Source of the DNA: an uncultured Ectothiorhodospiraceae bacterium
Lineage (GTDB): Bacteria > Pseudomonadota > Gammaproteobacteria > UBA6429 > Thiohalophilaceae
Assembly (NCBI GenBank): GCA_947260005.1
Contig: CAMYOL010000077.1
Span: 1-64,000, forward strand
DNA: 64,000 bases
Direction of reading: 5' to 3'
Of the stretch, positions 1 through 7,639 are shown in pieces. The first letter of the stretch is position 1. The number at the start of each line of letters is the position of its first letter. A program made the position numbers and the translations under genes. The notes beneath the pieces were generated by a model. The model saw nothing but the letters and a program-made list of their open reading frames with translations. It was not told where the DNA came from and did not search any database.

Positions 1-1128
1 GTAAGCGCCGTGACCGGTAAACATTAATTGAGTACTATCCCAAATCGTCATTGCACTTTGACAACCCGAGGCCGTATCTGGACAATTCGGGCCATCCCAT
101 ACACCATTTGGTCCGTCATACGTGCTGCTTTGATCCGTATCAGTATAGTCTTCACCTGGATCTCTAGCTCCATTAAAATTACTATCTATGTACGGCTCAC
201 CAATGTCATCCGTCCCAGAAAATCCATCACCTGCATCAAAATAACCATTGGCATTATTATCGGTAAAGGTTTCCTGACCAGCAACGGCTGCAGTTACTGT
301 CACCCAGCCACGGCGTTGATTGACCGATCCATCAGTTGCAATGTTAAGACCATATGTCGTATTAATACGATCAATTTCGGCGATTTCTGCTGCTGTTATT
401 TCATTATTGGCAAGTACCGGCCTGGGATTTTGAGTACGGAAAATTACCGTTGTCTCACCGATATCATCGGTAAAGTTGCTCGTGTCAATTGTACCCGACT
501 CTGCTTTGAAGGATACGGGTGTTCCTTGCAAAACATTATAGTTACCAAAACGATCACCAAGTAACACCGTAATGTCTGTTGTCACATTATCCAGCACCAT
601 ACCCGGTAAGTTAATTTGATCTCTTGATAAGGATAAATGAGCGGTATCGGCTACACCGCCACCAATCGAAATTTTAGATGACTCTGCATTAATCGAGGTA
701 GCATTAACCGTTGCATTTACGATAATGACGCCCGCGACCGTCCCGGAGGTCAAACCAATGGCAACTTCACCATCACCGCCGCTGGTTTGGGCAGATGCCT
801 GGGTCGGTGTGGCGTCATCAGGCCCGATGTATTCATTGCCATTCAGTGTATTGATGACAAAATTGACAGTGATGCCATCTCTGACAGCATCTCCATTCGA
901 ATCCGTTACCGTAAAGATCAGGTTCGAATTAGTTGTCTGGCCGCTACCCTGCAAGCCGATGACTTGGGGTGTCGCGTCGGTAAACGCAATCGTATCCGCT
1001 GGGTTTTGATTTTGTGGTGGTGTTGGATTTGGATTATCTGGATCAACAGGGTCTGAATCTCCGCCACCACAGGCTGCAAGCGACATGATCATCAATCCGG
1101 ATATTATTACAAAAATGATTTTTTTCAT
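1..1128 (-). CDS. Ig-like, Ca-binding-motif lipoprotein (3' end beyond window)
   Basis: I see an open frame of 376 codons from ATG at 1128 running off the left edge without a stop. It begins MKKIIFVIISGLMIMSLAAC, a lipoprotein signal peptide with lipobox LAAC and the lipidated Cys at residue 20, followed by a GGG/Pro/Asn-rich linker. Residues about 45-250 read as two beta-rich Ig-like (Big_1/invasin-type) repeats, e.g. VTDSNGDAVRDGITVNFVI and LLGDRFGNYNVLQGTPVSF. Near residues 295-350 are acidic loops (DNNANGYFDAGDG, DSNFNGARDPGED) of the EF-hand/dockerin type, which suggests calcium binding. Inferred role: outer-membrane-anchored surface or adhesion protein. The function is not known, and the C-terminal part is missing. 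Confidence 0.8.
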   Translation of the reverse strand, partial: MKKIIFVIISGLMIMSLAACGGGDSDPVDPDNPNPTPPQNQNPADTIAFTDATPQVIGLQGSGQTTNSNLIFTVTDSNGDAVRDGITVNFVINTLNGNEYIGPDDATPTQASAQTSGGDGEVAIGLTSGTVAGVIIVNATVNATSINAESSKISIGGGVADTAHLSLSRDQINLPGMVLDNVTTDITVLLGDRFGNYNVLQGTPVSFKAESGTIDTSNFTDDIGETTVIFRTQNPRPVLANNEITAAEIAEIDRINTTYGLNIATDGSVNQRRGWVTVTAAVAGQETFTDNNANGYFDAGDGFSGTDDIGEPYIDSNFNGARDPGEDYTDTDQSSTYDGPNGVWDGPNCPDTASGCQSAMTIWDSTQLMFTGHGAY

Positions 1129-1472
1129 CGTGATTTCCCCAGTTACTATAAATGTTTGTTCACACACTGCTTGTATACCTTAACCAGATCGATCATTAAG
1201 GTTTAAGCATTTATTCTCAGGGAATTATGTACAGCTAATTGGCAGTATCTCGTTCCCTGACAAAGTTTAAAATTATTTTTTAAAATTAACGTCTATTTTA
1301 TTGTTAATTACGATACCCCAACTTTTATAGACTGATATTATCAGAATAAAAAATGTATAGGAAGACTTTGATATGATGTGCCGTAACACATTTTTAACAA
1401 TATTTAAAGGAAAATTATGGGGTAAACCCGATCCAAACCAAAAATCCTGAATAGCCTTCTGATATCCGCCCA
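1129..1472. other. Intergenic region without a supported gene
   Basis: This AT-rich gap lies upstream of the lipoprotein gene, which reads away to the left. It presumably holds that gene's promoter and leader, but I cannot place a convincing -35/-10 pair. A 66-codon frame on the minus strand starts exactly at the border of the hairpin array and has no ribosome binding site, so I do not call it. Confidence 0.4.
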
Positions 1473-1787
1473 CCGGAGCGAAGCGTAGGAAATACTGGGC
1501 GAACGGCGTAGCCGTTCAAGCCAGTAGACCGGAGCAAAGCGTAGGAAATACTGCATGAAGCCCGCAGGGATTCAAAGCAGTACGAACCATTATATAATGC
1601 ACGGTGCCGGAGTTAACGGAGCGTAGCGTAGTGTATGCTGCATGAAGCGCGAAGCGGTTCAAAGCAGTGGACCGGAGCGAAGCGTAGGAAATACTGGGCG
1701 AACGGCGTAGCCGTTCAAGCCAGAAGACCGGAGCGAAGCGTAGGAAATACTGCATGAAGCCCGCAGGGATTCAAAGCAGTACGAACC
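1473..1787. repeat. Array of five palindromic hairpin modules
   Basis: Five copies of a module start at 1473, 1529, 1607, 1672 and 1728. Each has a lead-in of the type CCGGAGCGAAGCGTAGG followed by a 30-nt hairpin (1495-1524, 1551-1580, 1638-1667, 1694-1723, 1750-1779). The inner stems differ between copies but stay paired or nearly so: GAACGGC/GCCGTTC, GAAGCCC/GGGATTC, GAAGCGC/GCGGTTC, each around a 3-nt loop. The block 1473-1588 recurs at 1672-1787 with two mismatches, so a 116-bp segment was duplicated 199 bp apart. The array lies just downstream of the tRNA-Leu end of the tRNA operon. The same hairpin occurs near 17983-18046 and 33713-33742. Confidence 0.85.
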
Positions 1788-1856
1788 GGCATTAAATTAA
1801 GTACCGTGCTGTAAGTAATGAGCAGTTTAAAGTTCAGATTTACTTATTACGAAAAA

Positions 1857-1943
1857 TGGTGCCCGGGGCCGGAATCGAACCGGCACGGTGTTGCCACCGA
1901 GGGATTTTAAGTCCCTTGCGTCTACCAATTTCGCCACCCGGGC
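1857..1943 (-). tRNA. tRNA-Leu (anticodon TAA)
   Basis: On the minus strand the sequence folds as a class II tRNA. The acceptor GCCCGGG pairs with CCCGGGC, the D-arm contains AAATTGGTAGAC, and the anticodon loop CTTAAAA gives TAA. A long variable arm and the T-arm GGTTCGATTCC follow, and CCA is encoded at the 3' end (1857-1859). It is the third tRNA of the Gly-Cys-Leu series downstream of pgsA, as in E. coli glyW-cysT-leuZ. Confidence 0.97.
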
Positions 1944-1969
1944 AGGATGACTATTAAACTACTATTTAA

Positions 1970-2043
1970 TGGAGGCTGGGCCCGGAGTCGAACCGAGGTA
2001 CACGGATTTGCAATCCGGTGCATAGCCACTCTGCCACCCAGCC
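1970..2043 (-). tRNA. tRNA-Cys (anticodon GCA)
   Basis: This is a 74-nt class I tRNA read on the minus strand. The acceptor GGCTGGG pairs with CCCAGCC, the anticodon loop TTGCAAA gives GCA, the T-arm is GGTTCGACTCC, and CCA is encoded. It lies 26 nt upstream of tRNA-Leu in the same transcript direction. A 252-nt spacer separates it from tRNA-Gly, long for a tRNA operon; it contains a hairpin at 2101-2121 (AGAG..CCTG-TAA-CAGG..CTCT) that may help processing. Confidence 0.97.
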
Positions 2044-2295
2044 ATTTGTATTTCTAGCCTGGCAAGAGACTATTGTAGTTTAACCTGCCTGGCTTATATC
2101 AGAGCACCTGTAACAGGCTCTGAACCGCTCTTTTCTGCTCGCTAGAAACATAGTTAAGCACCTGATTTCTAACGATTACTGGCCATCAAAAACGGGCGCT
2201 ATTCTACCCTATTTTGCCCCCTGGTTGGCAAGCAATATATAAAGCAAAGCTCAACGATGGTGATTTAAGCCTGGAATGACCGTTTATGAAGAAAT

Positions 2296-2361
<66 letters not shown>

Positions 2362-2371
<10 letters not shown>

Positions 2372-2955
2372 GTGGAAGGCGTATTTTCTTTGCCACTAAT
2401 GCTGGGCCAGGCCGCGAGTAAATACACCACCATCGACCAGAGGGTTAATACCGTGGCGATATACAGTAAAATATAACCGATTATGGTTGGTTCAAATTTT
2501 CCTATGGGCTCATCGTAGAGTAGAAAACCAATCGCCAAGAGCTGGCTTGCTGTTTTAAGCTTACCAATAAATTGCACTTTGACTTTCGCCTGTGCCCCCA
2601 GGTTAGCCATCCATTCACGCAAAGCCGAAATAGCCAACTCGCGGCCAATGATCACCAGCGCAGGGAGTACCATAAACCACTCAGGGTGCTTTGAGACCAG
2701 CAATATTATCGCCACGGTTACCATTAGCTTATCAGCGACCGGATCAAGAAAGGCCCCGAAGGCAGATTCCTGTTTAAGGCGTCTTGCTAAAAAGCCATCT
2801 ACCCAGTCACTCACGCTGGCCAGGAAAAATAATGAAACTAATACAATGTGCTTAGAAGGGTAATTTGGAATGATAAATGCCAGCACGAATATCGGTATCA
2901 ACACGATACGGAATAAAGTCACCATATTTGGGATTGTCAGTGGTAAGCCAATCAT
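2362..2955 (-). CDS. pgsA: CDP-diacylglycerol-glycerol-3-phosphate 3-phosphatidyltransferase
   Basis: This 197-aa integral membrane enzyme makes phosphatidylglycerol phosphate from CDP-diacylglycerol and glycerol 3-phosphate, the committed step to phosphatidylglycerol and cardiolipin. The CDP-alcohol phosphotransferase motif DG-x2-AR-x8-G-x3-D-x3-D is complete (D53, G54, A57, R58, G67, D71, D75). Several hydrophobic helices are evident, and the length matches the family. The start fits the usual N-terminus (IPNMVTLFRIVLIP). The gene follows uvrC by 9 bp and its stop lies inside tRNA-Gly, so it probably shares a transcript with uvrC and the tRNAs. Confidence 0.96.
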
Positions 2956-2964
2956 ATTGTAGTT

Positions 2965-4830
2965 TTAAGAGTCCGAATGAAAACGTTCATATATTTTTTT
3001 AGCCAAATGCTTACTAATGCCCGGCACACGAGCCAAATCTTCGATACCCGCTTTAGCGACTTCTCGTAACCCACCAAACTGGGTCAACAAGGTTTGTCGA
3101 CGTTTAGGCCCCAGGCCTTCAATATCTTCCAACTCAGATCGGGAACGGGCTTTTTTGCGCTGATTCCGGTGTCCACTGATGGCAAACCGGTGTGCTTCAT
3201 CCCGAATTTGCTGAATCAGATGTAATGCAGGCGAATCAGACGGCAGTATAAACTCCGTATCCTCATCGGACAAGCAACCCGCAACGATCAGGTTTTCCAT
3301 ACCGGGCTTACGCGAAGGGCCTTTGGCAACACCGACCAATAAAATGTTTTTTAGTTGCAACTCCTCCACCACAAGTTTTGCACGACTCAATTGACCCTTA
3401 CCGCCATCGATAAACAGGATATCGGGTAATTTTATATCTTCATCCTGTTTTTTTCGGTAACGTCGCATCAAGGCCTGTTCCATTGCGGCATAGTCATCAC
3501 CGGGGGTAACATTTTTAATGTTATATCGCCGATAATCAGATTTGTTGGGTCCCTCATGATTAAAAACAACACACGAGGCGACCGTGGCTTCCCCCATCGA
3601 ATGACTGATATCAAAACATTCCAGACGCGTTGGTATTTCATCCAAGTTAAATGCTTCTTGTAGCTTTTCAAATCGGGACAATAATGATGCATGCGTGGCT
3701 ATTCTTGACGCCACGGCCAATTTTGCATTTTGTGTTGCCATCTTAAGCCATTTTGAGCGTGCTCCTCGCACATTGTATTTAATGGAGATGTTTTTATTGT
3801 TTTGCTCGGAAAGTACTTTTTCAAGTAACTCAATGTCATCGATCTCGCTGGCAATCAATATGGTCGAAGGGAAATCGGTTAACCGACTTGAATTGGCTTC
3901 AAGGTAATATTGCGCAATAAATGCATTAATTAAACTTGATTCATTTTGCCCGGATATTTTCTTGGGATAGTAAGCCTTATTTCCCAGGTTGTGGCCGTTA
4001 CGAATTTTAAACAATTGCACACAGCTCACATCGGCCTTGGTGGCTGCGGCAATCACATCATAATCACCTTCATCACCACTAATGTATTGCTTTTCCTGTA
4101 TAGCTCTCAGAATAGCAATGCGATCACGTAATAACGCGGCTAATTCATAATCCAATGTCTCAGCAGCCGTTTCCATTTGAGTGGCTAATGCTGATATCAA
4201 ATCAGAACTGTGCCCGGATAAAAACATCGAGACTTGACTGACTTCTTTTGCGTAATCGGCTTCAGTAACCAATCCCACGCACGGAGCAGAACATCGCTTT
4301 ATTTGATACTGCAAACAAGGGCGTGATCGATTCTTGTAAAATGAGTCAGTGCATTGACGTATTGGAAATAATTTTTGCAAATAAGCCAAGGTTTCTCTAA
4401 CCGCACCTGCGCTTGGGTAAGGACCAAAATAAGTACCCTTCCCTTTTCTGGCTCCGCGGTGCAGCGTTAGCCTTGGGAATGCTTGTTCAGTGGATAAATA
4501 AATATATGGATAGCTTTTGTCATCGCGGTAAAGAATATTGTAACGAGGTTTATGCGTTTTGATTAGATTATTTTCTAATAATAATGCCTCGCCTTCCGTG
4601 TGCGTTACAATTGTTTCTATATTAGCGACATTTTTAACTAATGAATGTGTTTTGAGATCTTTCGTGTTTTTTTGGAAATAACTCGAGACGCGTTTTTTCA
4701 GGTTTTTTGCCTTACCGACATAAATGATCTCATTACGATCATTGTACATTTGATAAACGCCGGGCAGGCCTGATAAAGATTTTAAAATCTCTTCGATTAA
4801 TTCATTGCATTTTTTTGGATCATTATCCAT
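2965..4830 (-). CDS. uvrC: UvrABC excinuclease subunit C
   Basis: This 621-aa nuclease subunit makes both incisions in nucleotide excision repair, together with UvrA and UvrB. The N-terminal GIY-YIG nuclease (about residues 20-100) contains GVYQMY and IIYVGKAKNLKKRVSSYF. A UVR segment for UvrB contact lies near residues 205-235. The C-terminal RNase H-like nuclease half includes LECFDISHSMGE and FIDGGKGQLS, and tandem helix-hairpin-helix motifs (about 565-617, IEGLGPKRR and VPGISKHLA) bind DNA. Length is normal for the family. It sits between a uracil-DNA glycosylase gene and pgsA, and the uvrY-uvrC-pgsA order is classic for gammaproteobacteria. Confidence 0.97.
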   Translation of the reverse strand: MDNDPKKCNELIEEILKSLSGLPGVYQMYNDRNEIIYVGKAKNLKKRVSSYFQKNTKDLKTHSLVKNVANIETIVTHTEGEALLLENNLIKTHKPRYNILYRDDKSYPYIYLSTEQAFPRLTLHRGARKGKGTYFGPYPSAGAVRETLAYLQKLFPIRQCTDSFYKNRSRPCLQYQIKRCSAPCVGLVTEADYAKEVSQVSMFLSGHSSDLISALATQMETAAETLDYELAALLRDRIAILRAIQEKQYISGDEGDYDVIAAATKADVSCVQLFKIRNGHNLGNKAYYPKKISGQNESSLINAFIAQYYLEANSSRLTDFPSTILIASEIDDIELLEKVLSEQNNKNISIKYNVRGARSKWLKMATQNAKLAVASRIATHASLLSRFEKLQEAFNLDEIPTRLECFDISHSMGEATVASCVVFNHEGPNKSDYRRYNIKNVTPGDDYAAMEQALMRRYRKKQDEDIKLPDILFIDGGKGQLSRAKLVVEELQLKNILLVGVAKGPSRKPGMENLIVAGCLSDEDTEFILPSDSPALHLIQQIRDEAHRFAISGHRNQRKKARSRSELEDIEGLGPKRRQTLLTQFGGLREVAKAGIEDLARVPGISKHLAKKIYERFHSDS

Positions 4831-4852
4831 CGGGAGTAAGGATCTGTAGTGA

Positions 4853-5491
4853 TTAGCTGTCGATATGTTTGCGTATTGTTTTAAATACCTTATGAAACGA
4901 CGCCTCAGTCAATCTCTTGGTCTGTGTATTATAACGACTGCAATGATAGGAGGTAAATAATACAAGTCCGTTAGGTAGCTTGTATTTCTTCCCATGCCCA
5001 AAAGGGTAATCTTTTTTCTTTAAATCTAACGCACTCAGAACTGAGTTGTGCGCAACACCACCCAAAACCAATAGACTTGTATTTTTTTTCAAGCCAGCTA
5101 GTTCGGCTGCCAAAAAGGCATTACAGTTTTTGATTTCACTGCCTATCGGTTTATTCTCAGGAGGTAAACATTTAACGGCATTTGTTATACGACATTGTTT
5201 TAGTTTTAAACCATCACTCCGGGAGACTGATTCAGGTTTATTGCTAAAACCAAACTTATATAAGGTTTCATAAAGAATGATGCCGGCATGGTCTCCGGTA
5301 AATGGGCGCCCAGTTGCATTGGCGCCATGTTTACCCGGCGCCAGACCAACGATTAATAATTTTGGATTGGCAACGCCAAATGGTTCAACCGGACGTGCAT
5401 GATATTTCGGGAAATCTTTTTTAACATCAATTAAAAAACTAGCCAATCTAGGACAGCGAGTACAATCTATATCAAACGTTGGTTGGGTCAT
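4853..5491 (-). CDS. Uracil-DNA glycosylase family protein (family 5/UdgB-like)
   Basis: This 212-aa protein belongs to the uracil-DNA glycosylase superfamily, which excises deaminated bases to start base excision repair. Visible motifs are VGLAPGKHGANATGRPFTGD (motif 1, GLAPG, with the GRPFTG segment typical of family 4/5 enzymes) and SYHCSRYNTQTKRLT near the C-terminus (motif 2 region). Cys residues at the N-terminus (CTRCPRL) and in AVKCLPPENK fit a 4Fe-4S cluster. It is inserted between uvrY and uvrC, 22 bp from uvrC, giving a compact DNA-repair operon. Assignment to family 5 rather than 4 rests on motif resemblance only. Confidence 0.85.
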   Translation of the reverse strand: MTQPTFDIDCTRCPRLASFLIDVKKDFPKYHARPVEPFGVANPKLLIVGLAPGKHGANATGRPFTGDHAGIILYETLYKFGFSNKPESVSRSDGLKLKQCRITNAVKCLPPENKPIGSEIKNCNAFLAAELAGLKKNTSLLVLGGVAHNSVLSALDLKKKDYPFGHGKKYKLPNGLVLFTSYHCSRYNTQTKRLTEASFHKVFKTIRKHIDS

Positions 5492-5521
5492 TAATCTGCT
5501 CGTAAAGAATCGCGATTAAAA

Positions 5522-6166
5522 TTAATCGCTTTGCAGAATAATACCATGACTAATCGCTAAACGGGTTAACTCGACATCCGACTGGATCTCTAGTTTCGTA
5601 AACAGACGGGTACGATAGGTGCTAACGGTTTTCGGGCTGAGACATAAACTATCAGAGATTTCGTTTGTCTTTTTGCCGTCCAGAATCATCATCATCACTT
5701 GTAGTTCCCGTTCAGATAACTCATGAAAGGATGACTGCCCTTCTTCTGTATTGGTGTTTGCCAGCGCCAGCTGCTGCGCAATGTCAGGAGTAATGTAACG
5801 GCGGTTTGCCATAACTTCGCGAATCGCATGCACAATCTCGGTTATTTTACAGCCTTTGGTTACATAACCGGATGCACCTAATTTTAATAACCGCTGGGCG
5901 ACAATTTCATCATCACTCATGGTAACGACAATTATTTTAGTCGAATCATCGCGCTGTAGAATCTTTTTGGATGCTTCCAAACCACCCATACCGGGCATAT
6001 TGATATCCATTAACACGACATGGATATCATGCTCACGACACAGTGTCACCGCCTCTTCACCGGTGGTGGCTTCCGCAGACACACATAATTCGTCAACGTC
6101 CTCCAGTAAGCGCCGCATCCCCATACGCACCAAATCATGGTCATCGGCTAGTAACACATTAATCAT
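5522..6166 (-). CDS. uvrY: Response regulator UvrY/GacA
   Basis: This 214-aa two-component response regulator is of the NarL/FixJ class. The receiver domain (1-120) carries the acidic pair D8-D9, phosphoacceptor D54 (VVLMDINMPGMGG), T82 and K104. A LuxR-type helix-turn-helix lies near 148-205 (LSERELQVMMMILDGKKTNEI). The position directly upstream of uvrC identifies it as the UvrY/GacA orthologue, the partner of a BarA/GacS kinase. In known species it drives CsrB/RsmY-type small RNAs that titrate CsrA; that target is inferred here, not seen. Confidence 0.93.
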   Translation of the reverse strand: MINVLLADDHDLVRMGMRRLLEDVDELCVSAEATTGEEAVTLCREHDIHVVLMDINMPGMGGLEASKKILQRDDSTKIIVVTMSDDEIVAQRLLKLGASGYVTKGCKITEIVHAIREVMANRRYITPDIAQQLALANTNTEEGQSSFHELSERELQVMMMILDGKKTNEISDSLCLSPKTVSTYRTRLFTKLEIQSDVELTRLAISHGIILQSD

Positions 6167-6460
6167 TAAGTCAGGCCCTGTCTGGTTATTTTTTCAGGTT
6201 ATTTTGTTGTTAAAGCTGGAAACGGAGTATATCGGGATCTAATCAATATTGCCTATTAAATATGCAGCCTGGGGTTATTAATTAGTGTTATCTATAAATA
6301 TAGAAAGGGTCGTCGTAAATATCTCACAATCATTATGGCATTCGCTAAACTTTTTTTCTTATTTGAGTGTCAATTTCCTTGTGAATTTAAATACAATAAG
6401 GCAAATCATAAAAATGATCCGCCTTTATATTTTCTCCAAAACGATAAAACTAATTAAACG

Positions 6461-6806
6461 TTATTCCTCACCTGAATTATTCAAATCACTGTTATTATTG
6501 CGACCAAAATAGAAACCGAGAACCAGAGTGACGACGGGTAAAAGCAAAGTTGTCGCCGCATTAAAAATGTCGGTTCCAGCTGGATCTCCTGCCCAAATTC
6601 GAGCGATACTCGCCAGAATCGCCAGCATAAAAAATAGCCAGCAATACACGCTGGGCAAATTTTAATTTATCTTTCGGAATTATGTCCTTCTGATTACCCG
6701 CATTTTGTTCTTCGGCAATCCCACCCAGATCAATCTCTTGAAACTCAACCATACGCTTTATTGTTGCCGTGTCTGCTTGTGGCTGTCCTTTTTCTTCGAC
6801 TGTCAT
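6461..6806 (-). pseudogene. Small two-helix membrane protein, frameshifted
   Basis: The frame starting MTVEEKGQPQADTATIKRM at 6806 encodes a soluble N-terminus and the beginning of a hydrophobic helix (KFAQRVLLAIF). It then turns into non-hydrophobic sequence. The neighbouring frame continues the helix perfectly (FMLAILASIARIW) and adds a second one (TTLLLPVVTLVLGFYFGR) up to a stop at 6461. The switch falls on a run of six A/T at 6629-6634, and removing one base restores a protein of about 114 aa. This could be a real mutation, a sequencing error or slippage. It lies 2 bp downstream of the ribbon-helix-helix gene, presumably in one operon. Function unknown. Confidence 0.65.
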
Positions 6807-6808
6807 TT

Positions 6809-7027
6809 TTAAAGTCCAATAATTTTTGAGACCACCTGCCCTTCAGAATCCACAATTGCCAAATTTTCATTTTTGGCTTTGGCATCTTCCATCACGGATA
6901 TTAGTGCAATTGCCCGACGTAACATATCACTCTTATTGCCATAAGTGAGATTTTTAGCCGCTTTCGTCAGGATTTCATCGGCTTCCGGCGTTAAAGTCAA
7001 AGATAGTCTAACGGGTTTACCAGCCAT
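6809..7027 (-). CDS. Ribbon-helix-helix (Arc/CopG-like) small protein
   Basis: This 72-aa protein begins MAGKPVRLSLTLTPEADEIL. A beta strand (VRLSLTLTPE) followed by two helices (EILTKAAKNLTYGNKSDMLRRAIALIS) is the layout of a ribbon-helix-helix DNA-binding fold. The C-terminus (AIVDSEGQVVSKIIGL) looks like a short beta tail. Inferred role: small dimeric DNA-binding regulator, perhaps of its own operon with the downstream membrane-protein gene 2 bp away. RHH proteins are often antitoxins, but the partner does not resemble any toxin I recognise. Confidence 0.75.
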   Translation of the reverse strand: MAGKPVRLSLTLTPEADEILTKAAKNLTYGNKSDMLRRAIALISVMEDAKAKNENLAIVDSEGQVVSKIIGL

Positions 7028-7185
7028 AATATTGTCCTCAAAATCACATCAATTATGCGTTAATTTTACATCAGATTAACGTTATATCAACGTTAAATAG
7101 ACAGATCTGGTTCAAGAACAGCAGTCAGCAGATATTTTGTCAATTTTGAGTGCCTGGTTTGTTTGTATCAGAAATTTACGAACAA

Positions 7186-7230
7186 AAAAAAGCCCCTTTC
7201 GGGGCTTTTTATATATGGCGGAGAGGGTGG
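7186..7230. repeat. Duplicate of the tRNA-Ser 3' end and terminator (copy 1)
   Basis: This segment repeats 7366-7411 with a one-base indel. It contains an A-run, GCCCC-TTTC-GGGGC, a T-run, and then GGCGGAGAGGGTGG, which is the reverse complement of the tRNA-Ser 3' acceptor and T-arm flank. After that point the two copies diverge: copy 2 continues into the intact tRNA while copy 1 runs into unrelated GC-rich sequence. Direct repeats of a tRNA 3' end are what site-specific insertion at a tRNA gene leaves behind, but here only 180 bp separate them. Confidence 0.8.
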
Positions 7231-7390
7231 CGGCTCCGGGCGTCCTGCCCTCCCGCCGCACCTGTACATGACCCACAGGGATGTGGGGAATGCAAAAGGA
7301 TTGTCGGGAACAATCCTTGCCCAGTACATTGGGATTCTTCGAATCCACTTATTATTAGGCCAAATAAAAAAGCCCCTTTCGGGGCTTTTT
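7230..7390 (+). ncRNA. Candidate structured RNA with CsrA-like GGA hairpin loops
   Basis: On the plus strand four hairpins follow one another. The first is 7230-7259 (GCGGC/GCCGC around GGGC/GCCC). The second is 7272-7287 (CCCACA-GGGA-TGTGGG). The third is 7296-7318 (AAGGATTGT-CGGGA-ACAATCCTT). The fourth is 7332-7346 (GGATTC-TTC-GAATCC). The terminator at 7366-7390 ends the series. The second hairpin shows ACAGGGATGT, which fits the ACARGGAUGU core of the CsrA selection consensus, with GGA in the loop; the third also has GGA in its loop. Against it: a terminator copy lies immediately upstream, so I see no room for a plus-strand promoter. It may instead be a palindromic repeat cassette. Confidence 0.3.
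7366..7390. terminator. Bidirectional intrinsic terminator of tRNA-Ser
   Basis: A run of six A precedes GCCCC-TTTC-GGGGC and five T. The hairpin has a T-run in either direction and sits 6 bp beyond the 3' end of tRNA-Ser on the minus strand. Confidence 0.85.
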
Positions 7391-7396
7391 ATATTA

Positions 7397-7486
7397 TGGC
7401 GGAGAGGGTGGGATTCGAACCCACGGAGGATTGCTCCTCGCCGGTTTTCAAGACCGGTGCATTCGACCGAGCTCTGCCACCTCTCC
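7397..7486 (-). tRNA. tRNA-Ser (anticodon TGA)
   Basis: This is a 90-nt class II tRNA on the minus strand. The acceptor GGAGAGG pairs with CCTCTCC, the anticodon loop CTTGAAA gives TGA, a long variable arm follows (GCGAGGAGCAATCCTC region), the T-arm is GGGTTCGAATCCC, and GCCA closes the 3' end. It is a single-gene unit with its own terminator at 7366-7390. Confidence 0.97.
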
Positions 7487-7639
7487 GTAATTTAGTGCTT
7501 CGTGGTATTGAATTCGTAATATATAGTAACTACATTAGTTTCAGTAGCCAGCATTGGCATACCACTGAAGGCTGCGCAGGATACCCGAGTACGAAGCGAA
7601 AAGCTAGCCTTAACAAGGACTTGTAAATAATCTAAGTGC

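Noticed and set aside
28-1056. Plus-strand open frames over the first kilobase
   Set aside because: They lie opposite the lipoprotein gene, which has a full lipobox, Ig-like pattern and consistent frame to the window edge.
1473-1787. CRISPR array
   Set aside because: The repeats are palindromic modules with variable stems, spacing of 56 to 78 bp and partly repeated spacers. No cas gene is near.
7112-7626. Open frames crossing the tRNA-Ser gene and its terminator on both strands
   Set aside because: They overlap an intact tRNA, two terminator copies and palindromes. Frames of this type are common annotation artefacts at tRNA-Ser genes.
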